Shown: positions 7,324 to 12,501 of the stretch, one piece after another
How positions within the stretch are numbered: position 1 is the first letter of the stretch
Layout: each line of letters starts with the position of its first letter
Source of the DNA: Acidobacteriota bacterium
GTDB taxonomy: Bacteria > Acidobacteriota > Vicinamibacteria > Marinacidobacterales > SMYC01
Direction of reading: 5' to 3'
Assembly (NCBI GenBank): GCA_029263435.1
Contig: JAJCXL010000325.1
Location: 1-14,273, forward strand
DNA length: 14,273 nt
Translations under genes and position numbers: made by a program
Notes under the pieces: model-generated
What the model was told of the DNA's origin: nothing
Seen by the model: the letters and a program-made list of their open reading frames with translations, nothing else
Database searches by the model: none

Positions 7324-8184
7324 TTGAAGCTCATCTCTTACACCCATGACGGTCACTCAGGCGTCGGAGTCATGGTCGACGATGTCGGCTTCGCTTCGCT
7401 TTCGAACCACGCCCCGGAGCTTCCCACTACCCTCAGAGCGATTCTCGAAATGGGTGAAGAGGGTTTGGATCGAGCGAAGAAGGCCGTCGACGGCAAGGGC
7501 GCGGACCATGCGCTCGGCGACGTCACCCTCGACCCCGTGATTCCCGAGCCTCCCGCCATCTGGTGCGTCGGGCTGAACTACGCGAGCCATCGAGAGGAGA
7601 CCGGAAGGGCGCCGACGGACCAACCCACCATGTTCATGCGCATCCCGGCGAGCCAAGTGGGGCACGACCAGGCGATGATTCGTCCGAACGCGTCGCCTCA
7701 ACTCGACTACGAAGGCGAGCTCGCGGTGATTATCGGAAGAGGCGGACGTCATATCTCACAAGACGCCGCGCTCAGCCACGTCGCGGGCTACTCGTGCTAC
7801 AACGACGGCTCGGTGCGCGACTGGCAACGCCACACGTCGCAGTTCAGCCCGGGAAAGAACTTCTATCGAACCGGCGGCTTCGGGCCGTGGCTCGTCACCG
7901 CCGATGAAGTTCCCGACCCGCAGAACTTGAGCTTGGTCACTCGGGTGAGCGGCGAGGAGCTCCAGCGAACGAATACCGAGCTGATGCTCTTTCGGATCCC
8001 GAAGCTCATCGAGTACCTCTCCACGATGTATCCGCTGAACCCAGGCGACGTCATCAGCACCGGCACGCCGGCGGGCGTCGGCGCGAAGCGCGACCCTCAG
8101 CGGTGGCTCGTCGACGGCGACATCGTCGAAGTCGAGATCGAAAAAGTCGGAACGCTCCGAAATCCCGTCGTCGACGAGAGCTAG
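7324..8184 (+). CDS. Fumarylacetoacetate hydrolase (FAH) family protein
   Basis: This is a 286-residue soluble enzyme of the FAH superfamily, which contains hydrolases, decarboxylases, isomerases and hydratases acting on 2-oxo-acid products of aromatic ring cleavage. The short N-terminal domain (about 1-70) is followed by the catalytic fold. Visible motifs are IWCVGLNYASHREETGR (His89, Glu92), the metal ligands Glu130 and Glu132 in LDYEGELAVIIG and Asp161 in CYNDGSVRDWQ. GKNFYRTGGFGPWLV includes Lys178, and STGTPAGVG closes the active-site region. All key positions are intact and the length is normal. The TTG start is supported by AGGAGG five bases upstream. It is divergent from the dioxygenase-like gene, and the pair fits consecutive steps of a meta-cleavage-type route. 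The exact reaction within the superfamily cannot be decided from sequence alone. Confidence 0.92.
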   Translation: MKLISYTHDGHSGVGVMVDDVGFASLSNHAPELPTTLRAILEMGEEGLDRAKKAVDGKGADHALGDVTLDPVIPEPPAIWCVGLNYASHREETGRAPTDQPTMFMRIPASQVGHDQAMIRPNASPQLDYEGELAVIIGRGGRHISQDAALSHVAGYSCYNDGSVRDWQRHTSQFSPGKNFYRTGGFGPWLVTADEVPDPQNLSLVTRVSGEELQRTNTELMLFRIPKLIEYLSTMYPLNPGDVISTGTPAGVGAKRDPQRWLVDGDIVEVEIEKVGTLRNPVVDES

Positions 8185-8242
8185 TCAGCGTCCAAGATCC
8201 GCCTACCCCGCTTGAAACGACCCGTCTTTGACATCACTCCTA

Positions 8243-8282
8243 TTGACGACCAATACGAGATGATATAGGTTACCTATAGGAG
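8243..8282 (+). promoter_or_regulatory. padR-1 promoter with overlapping palindromic operator
   Basis: The 15-bp palindrome TATAGGTTACCTATA (8264-8278; 7-bp arms around one T) overlaps the likely -10 position. TTGACG at 8243-8248 may be the -35 (17 bp to TAGGTT, or 15 bp to TATAGG). AGGAG follows at 8278-8282. A palindrome over a -10 just upstream of a padR gene fits autorepression, as is known for other PadR regulators. The palindrome is directly visible; its role as operator is inferred. Confidence 0.55.
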
Positions 8283-8285
8283 TAA

Positions 8286-8315
8286 ATGACGAAGCTGCGG
8301 AACCTCTCGAGATGA
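8286..8315 (+). CDS. Possible nine-residue leader ORF overlapping the padR-1 start
   Basis: An ATG three bases after AGGAG opens a tiny frame encoding MTKLRNLSR. Its TGA (8313-8315) overlaps the padR-1 ATG (8312-8314) as ATGA, the arrangement typical of translational coupling. The padR-1 start itself has almost no Shine-Dalgarno of its own. The spacing of the AGGAG is short and chance occurrence is possible for so small a frame, so this is tentative. Confidence 0.3.
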   Translation: MTKLRNLSR

Positions 8316-8647
8316 AGTCAGCGAAACGCATCGAGCTACTGCAGGGAACCCTGGATCTGTTGGTACTACGCCTTGTCGAGCTCGAGCCCATGCACGGTTA
8401 CGGACTCACCAGACGCCTCGAGCAAGTGAGCCGGGGCGCTTTTAGGGTCAACGTGGGCTCTTTGTTTCCAGCGCTTCACCAGATGGAGGAGGCCGGATGG
8501 ATCAAAGGCGCTTGGAGCGTGAGCGAGAACAACCGTAAGGCCAAGTACTACTCCATCACTGCTTCCGGCCGCAGGAGACTCGAGGACCGGCGCGAGAACT
8601 GGGCTCGCGTCTCGACGGCCATCGATTGGGTCCTCGGGGAGAGCTGA
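8312..8647 (+). CDS. PadR family transcriptional regulator (module 1)
   Basis: This is a 111-residue winged-helix regulator of the short PadR type that sits in front of orphan permeases. It begins with ELLQGTLDLLVLRLVELEPM, then HGYGLTRRLE. The recognition-helix region is VNVGSLFPALHQMEEAGWIKG and the wing is KAKYYSITASGRRRLE, all diagnostic of PadR. The gene ends one base before the GTG of the permease gene, so the two are surely co-transcribed. A palindrome over the promoter suggests it represses its own operon; the ligand is unknown. The ATG at 8312 gives the standard family N-terminus but lacks a good ribosome-binding site, which may be explained by coupling to the small upstream frame. 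The absence of a long C-terminal dimerisation domain is normal for this subgroup. Confidence 0.93.
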   Translation: MKSAKRIELLQGTLDLLVLRLVELEPMHGYGLTRRLEQVSRGAFRVNVGSLFPALHQMEEAGWIKGAWSVSENNRKAKYYSITASGRRRLEDRRENWARVSTAIDWVLGES

Positions 8648-8648
8648 C

Positions 8649-11291
8649 GTGTCGTGGAAAGCGCTCTTTCAACGCCAGCGCCACGAAAAGGACTTGAGCG
8701 ATGAGCTGGATAGCTGGCTCGCCGAAGCGGAAGAAGACTACCTCCGCCAAGGGCTGAGCGCGGCAGAGGCCCGTCGAAAGGCGCGGGTAGCACTCGGAGG
8801 CAAAGCGCAGGTAAGCGAACAGGTTCGGCATCGTTGGCGGGGATGGTCGATCTTCGAGTGGCTCGTGGATGTGCGCTACTCGTGGCGTATGCTGCGTCGC
8901 CGCCCCTTGTTCGCCTCCGTCATCGTGGCCACGCTCGCACTCGGGATTGGCGCCAACGCGGCAGTGTTCACGATGATGCACGCGGTGCTCATTCAACCGC
9001 TTCCCTATCTTCAGCCGGATCGCCTCGCACTCGTTTGGTTCGGCTACGACGACGCCGGGCAGAGCCGGAACCCGGCCTCGGGCCCCGAGCTCGCGGATTT
9101 GAGACAACGGAGTCGGCTCTTCGAGGACTTCGGAGCCATCTGGTCGAGCACTGGCGCCCTCACCGGCGATGGGGATCCGGAGCAGGTGAGAATCGGCTAC
9201 GTATCGGCGAACTTCTTCGACGTGTTGGGGGCCCAACCGAGCACGGGGCGAGGTTTCGTGAGAGAGGAAGAGGGGGCCGGCGAGCAAGGCGTTCAGGCGA
9301 TCGTGTTGAGCGATGGCTTGTTTCGTCGTCGCTATGCGGGCGACCCGTCCATCATCGGCCGTGACATCCTGTTCGACGGGTGGCCGGCGACGGTGGTGGG
9401 GGTCCTGCCTCCGGGTTTCGAGCTGCGCTTTCCGAGTGGCTCGGGAGTTCCGTCCGCGTTGCAGGCATTCATCGCTTTTCCCTGGGAGATCGAGCGGAGC
9501 GATCGTGGGACGAGCTTCCTTCGTGTGCTCGGGCGACTGCGACCCGACGCATCTTTAGTCGAGGCTCAGGACGAGCTATCCATCATCGCGGGTCAGATGC
9601 GATCGGAGCACGCGCGCTATCAGGAGCTGGGGCTCAGTCTCGACGTCATCGATCTCCAGGAGGACGCGGTGCGTCACCTGCGGCCGGCTTTGTTGGCGCT
9701 CTACGCCGGCGTGGTCCTGGTGTTGTGGATCGCGTGCGTGAACGTCGCGACCTTGACGCTGTCGAGGCTCGGAGAGCGCAGCAGCGAGATCACGGTGCGA
9801 GTCGCTCTGGGCGCGGGCCGTCTGCGGCTGGGACGACAACTCATGATCGAGAGCCTGACGCTCTCTTTTCTCGGCGGCGCCGCTGGGATGGGGTTGGGTG
9901 TCCTGATGTTGCGCACCCTTCCCGCGTGGCTTCCGAATGGCCTAACGGAGCTCGGTAAGTTGGAAATGAGCTGGGCGAGTGTGGGATACGGCATCGTGCT
10001 CGCCGTGGGCAGCGGTGTGCTGCTCGGGCTCATTCCGATATGGCGAACGTCTCAGAGCTCATCGTTGCGAGAGAGAATCGGAAGCGGAGCGCGTCGAGGC
10101 TCGTGGCTCGGTCATACGCTCGTCATCGCGGAGATCGCCTTGAGCACCGTGCTGGTGATCGGCGCCGGCTTGTTACTCCGAACGTTGGTCGACAGTTTGC
10201 GCGGCGACGCGGGCTTCCGGGCCGATCAAACCCTCAGCTTCCAAGTGTCTCTACCCCGCAGCCGTTATCCCGACGATGACGCGCGCTCGTCCTTGGCACG
10301 TCGCATCGAAGAAGCGATCGAGCAGTCTCCCGGGGTGGAGGCGGTGGGCGCGTCTTCGCATTTGCCACTCGACGACTATCCCAACTGGTACGGCTTCGTC
10401 TACCCGCCGGGAGCGAGCGCGCAGGCGCAAAACTCTTTGATGGCCGACCAGCGGGCCGCGACTCCGGGTTATCTGGCCGCTCTAGGGGCAGAGATTCAAA
10501 CGGGGCGCTGGATCGACGGCTCGGATCGGGCCGAATCTCGGCCGGTGGCGGTGATCGACGAGGTACTGGCGGAGCAGGTCTGGCCAGAGGAATCCGCCGT
10601 CGGCCGGCAACTGTACGTAGATGCCTGGGACAACGGCGACTTCGTCACGAGGATGGTCGAAGTGATCGGGGTGGTCGGTCATATCCACTCGCACGATCTC
10701 GTGCGCCGGCTCCGAGGTCAGGTTTATCTGCCCCACACCCAAGGGGGAAGGCCGGTTCTGAGCTGGGTGGTGCGGGGCGAGCGCGCGACGGGTGAGCTCG
10801 CGCAACTGGCGGTCGGAGCCGTGCACGAGCTCGACCCTGACCTGCCTCTGGCGAAGCTGCGGCCCTTGGGAGATTACGTCACCCAGGCTGCGGCGACGGA
10901 ACGACTGACGTCGGCGTTGTCCGTGCTCTTCGCAGCCCTTGCCACGTTGTTGGCGGCACTCGGGGTCTATGGTGTCGGGGCCAGCAACGTACAGCAGAGA
11001 ACGCGCGAGATAGGGATTCGGCTCGCGTTGGGAGCGCGCGCAGGGGAGATCTTACGCTCGGTGGTGGCGCAGGGTCTCATGCTCGCGTTGGGAGGGCTTG
11101 CGCTCGGCGTGGCAGGTGCTCTTCTGAGCGGACGTCTCCTGCGGAGTGTGCTCCATGGTGTGGAGCCGACGGACCCCGCGACGTTCGTAGCCTCGATCGC
11201 GTTCCTTTTGATCGCGTCCGTCGCGGCCTCCTACCCGGCGGCGAGGCGGGCGGCGCGGGTCGACCCGCTGCGTTCGTTGCGCAGCGAGTAG
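8649..11291 (+). CDS. MacB/FtsX-like orphan ABC permease (ADOP type), full length
   Basis: This is an 880-residue inner-membrane protein of the ADOP family, built like two fused MacB permease halves. The N-terminal prefix (about 1-80) includes DLSDELDSWLAEAEEDYLRQ and LSAAEARRKARVALGG, a cytoplasmic helical domain of the permease-prefix type 1 kind. TM1 (about 88-112) contains LALGIGANAAVFTMMHAVL. It is followed by a periplasmic MacB-core domain (about 115-345) and an FtsX block with predicted TM helices near 345-370, 400-425, 445-465 and 488-510. A second periplasmic domain (about 520-750) and a last FtsX block (TM near 758-780, 805-832, 845-865) follow. REIGIRLALGARAGEILRSV and the closing YPAARRAARVDPLRSLR are hallmark motifs. 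The GTG start has GGGGAG upstream and follows padR by one base. No ATPase gene is adjacent, so any energising subunit must be encoded elsewhere. Transported substrate unknown. Confidence 0.93.
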   Translation: MSWKALFQRQRHEKDLSDELDSWLAEAEEDYLRQGLSAAEARRKARVALGGKAQVSEQVRHRWRGWSIFEWLVDVRYSWRMLRRRPLFASVIVATLALGIGANAAVFTMMHAVLIQPLPYLQPDRLALVWFGYDDAGQSRNPASGPELADLRQRSRLFEDFGAIWSSTGALTGDGDPEQVRIGYVSANFFDVLGAQPSTGRGFVREEEGAGEQGVQAIVLSDGLFRRRYAGDPSIIGRDILFDGWPATVVGVLPPGFELRFPSGSGVPSALQAFIAFPWEIERSDRGTSFLRVLGRLRPDASLVEAQDELSIIAGQMRSEHARYQELGLSLDVIDLQEDAVRHLRPALLALYAGVVLVLWIACVNVATLTLSRLGERSSEITVRVALGAGRLRLGRQLMIESLTLSFLGGAAGMGLGVLMLRTLPAWLPNGLTELGKLEMSWASVGYGIVLAVGSGVLLGLIPIWRTSQSSSLRERIGSGARRGSWLGHTLVIAEIALSTVLVIGAGLLLRTLVDSLRGDAGFRADQTLSFQVSLPRSRYPDDDARSSLARRIEEAIEQSPGVEAVGASSHLPLDDYPNWYGFVYPPGASAQAQNSLMADQRAATPGYLAALGAEIQTGRWIDGSDRAESRPVAVIDEVLAEQVWPEESAVGRQLYVDAWDNGDFVTRMVEVIGVVGHIHSHDLVRRLRGQVYLPHTQGGRPVLSWVVRGERATGELAQLAVGAVHELDPDLPLAKLRPLGDYVTQAAATERLTSALSVLFAALATLLAALGVYGVGASNVQQRTREIGIRLALGARAGEILRSVVAQGLMLALGGLALGVAGALLSGRLLRSVLHGVEPTDPATFVASIAFLLIASVAASYPAARRAARVDPLRSLRSE

Positions 11292-11342
11292 TCAGCGCGA
11301 GCGTCATCTCGTTTCACGCGAGGGCGTGGCAACCTAGGGATC

Positions 11343-11894
11343 CTAGCCCGCCGCGTCGTAAGCGTCTTTCAACCAACGCTTGAGCTCCGCGTCGACGGCG
11401 GCCTTGTTCTCGAGGCGCACGCGGTGGGTGCACATCGAGTTGAAGCTTCCTGAAGCTTCGAGCCTTGGTCCCGGCTTGACACCTTTCAGGTTGAGGCCGA
11501 GATCCACGCGGGTCTTGGTGGACGGCTGCACGAGCGCGAACTGTTTGCTCCTGCGTAGGCTCACATAGGTCTTCTTCGGAGAGACGTCGACGTCTTTGCC
11601 GAGCTTTCGCGCTGCCTGAATCAACGCATCGTAGATCGGCTTCAGCGCTTTCTTGTCGCCGCCATATTGCGCTTCGACGGGGTCCGCGTCGGTCTTGGAC
11701 AAAGCCTCGTGCGCGATCAAATTGGCGAAGCCGTGAGTGACGCCGTGGTCGGTCTTCAGAAGCTTGACGAGCTCGCCGTGTTTCACCGCTTTCGATTTCT
11801 TCGCAATCGTGAGCCACTCGGGCAACGCTTTGCCGGTTTTCTCCTTCAAATTAGCGATCATGGATGCAGCCATTTCTTCCGGGGTCTTGGGCAT
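11343..11894 (-). CDS. DUF4287 / DUF5655 domain-containing protein
   Basis: This is a 183-residue soluble protein. The N-terminal part (about 1-65: MPKTPEEMAASMIANLKEKT, then ALPEWLTIAKKS, HGELVKLLKTDHGVTHGFAN) matches DUF4287. The C-terminal part (about 75-183: KPIYDALIQAARKLGKDVDV, KKTYVSLRRSKQFALVQPST, RVDLGLNLKG, CTHRVRL) matches DUF5655, a small domain of unknown role that usually accompanies DUF4287. The frame continues upstream to 12005, but I chose the ATG at 11894. It has AAGGAGA in good position and gives the family N-terminus, while the extension merely translates a repeat. It lies on the strand opposite to both padR-permease modules and separates them, which suggests independent insertion or retention. 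Its function is unknown. Confidence 0.86.
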   Translation of the reverse strand: MPKTPEEMAASMIANLKEKTGKALPEWLTIAKKSKAVKHGELVKLLKTDHGVTHGFANLIAHEALSKTDADPVEAQYGGDKKALKPIYDALIQAARKLGKDVDVSPKKTYVSLRRSKQFALVQPSTKTRVDLGLNLKGVKPGPRLEASGSFNSMCTHRVRLENKAAVDAELKRWLKDAYDAAG

Positions 11895-11924
11895 GTTGTC
11901 TCCTTTATGTGTAGGGCTCGTTCG

Positions 11925-12108
11925 CTCTTCGCTCACTCGCTCGGAGTTCTCGGCGCTTTCGCGCCGGTCTCGCAGCAGATGTTTCGGATGCCGCTCGGGT
12001 CTCATCCTTCCTACAACTCATCCTTATCTCTTCGCTCACTCACTCGCAGTTCTCGGCGCTTTCGCGCCGGTCTCGCAGCAGATGTTTCGGTTACCGCTCT
12101 GGTCTCAG
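11925..12108. repeat. Two imperfect ~80-bp direct repeats with internal hairpins
   Basis: Copy 1 (about 11925-12005) and copy 2 (about 12028-12108) align without gaps at an offset of 103 bp. A 43-bp core (11945-11987 and 12048-12090) is identical, and the flanks carry scattered substitutions. Each copy contains the stem-loop CGGCGC-TTTC-GCGCCG (11951-11966 and 12054-12069). The offset is not a multiple of three and the two copies would be read in different frames, so this is not coding. The copies fill most of the region between the DUF4287 gene and padR-2. This looks like a genomic interspersed repeat; the family is unknown. Confidence 0.85.
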
Positions 12109-12120
12109 TCCTCCGACGCC

Positions 12121-12163
12121 TTGCTCCGCTCTCATCGCTGCGATATAGTCGTTTTACATAGAG
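12121..12163 (+). promoter_or_regulatory. padR-2 promoter with motif shared with padR-1
   Basis: TTGCTC (12121-12126), a 17-bp spacer and TATAGT (12144-12149) form a good sigma70-like promoter, which would start transcription about 11 bases before the ATG. The string GATATAG (12142-12148) followed by TTACATAG resembles GATATAGGTTACCTATAG in front of padR-1, although here the right half-site is degenerate. It is a likely PadR binding region; binding is inferred. Confidence 0.5.
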
Positions 12164-12168
12164 TTGAA

Positions 12169-12501
12169 ATGACTAGACCACTCAAGCCTGCTGATTTTCT
12201 CATCCTTCTCGCGCTCGTCGATAATGAGCGTCACGGCTACGGTCTGCTGCAAGACATCTCCGCGATGACGGACGGCGAAGTCGATCTCGACGCGGGCAAC
12301 CTCTACCGGTCCTTGAGACGGCTGATGGAGGACGGCTGGATCGAAAAAGCCGAGCGTCGGCCGGCACCCGAATCGGATGACGAGCGGCGCCGATACTACC
12401 GGCTCACGGAGACCGGACGTCGCATCGCGAGCACCGAGGCCCGCCGGATGGACGGATTGCTGCGCGCTCCCGCAGTGAAGAGACTCTTGTCGGAGTCTTG
12501 A
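12169..12501 (+). CDS. PadR family transcriptional regulator (module 2)
   Basis: This is a 110-residue short PadR regulator: MTRPLKPADFLILLALVDNE leads into RHGYGLLQDISAM, then GNLYRSLRRLMEDGWIEKAE as recognition-helix region and RRRYYRLTETGRRIASTEAR as wing. The frame is open much further upstream, but the ATG at 12169 gives the family N-terminus and lies just downstream of a good promoter. The upstream extension only translates the intergenic repeats. The Shine-Dalgarno is weak, and the predicted 5' leader is about 11 bases, so near-leaderless translation is possible. Its TGA overlaps the ATG of the next gene (TGATG), so the two are translationally coupled. It differs clearly from padR-1 in sequence, so each probably controls its own module. 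Confidence 0.92.
   Translation: MTRPLKPADFLILLALVDNERHGYGLLQDISAMTDGEVDLDAGNLYRSLRRLMEDGWIEKAERRPAPESDDERRRYYRLTETGRRIASTEARRMDGLLRAPAVKRLLSES

Noticed and set aside
8556..9287. 243-codon open frame on the minus strand across padR-1 and permease 1
   Set aside because: Its composition (rich in Arg, Pro and His, no domain) and its position opposite two clearly real genes mark it as a shadow frame.
11333..11346. Small palindrome CTAGG-gat-CCTAG at the convergent ends of permease 1 and the DUF4287 gene
   Set aside because: Stem of only five weak base pairs without a T run, and it includes the stop codon of the minus-strand gene. It is not convincing as a terminator.
11895..12005. Longer start for the DUF4287/DUF5655 protein
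   Set aside because: The extra residues are a translation of the intergenic repeat, while the ATG at 11894 has a good AAGGAGA and gives the family N-terminus.
11737..12168. Long open frame upstream of padR-2 that would extend it to 254 residues
   Set aside because: It reads antisense through the DUF4287 gene and then through the repeats. The PadR homology begins exactly at the ATG at 12169, just after a promoter.
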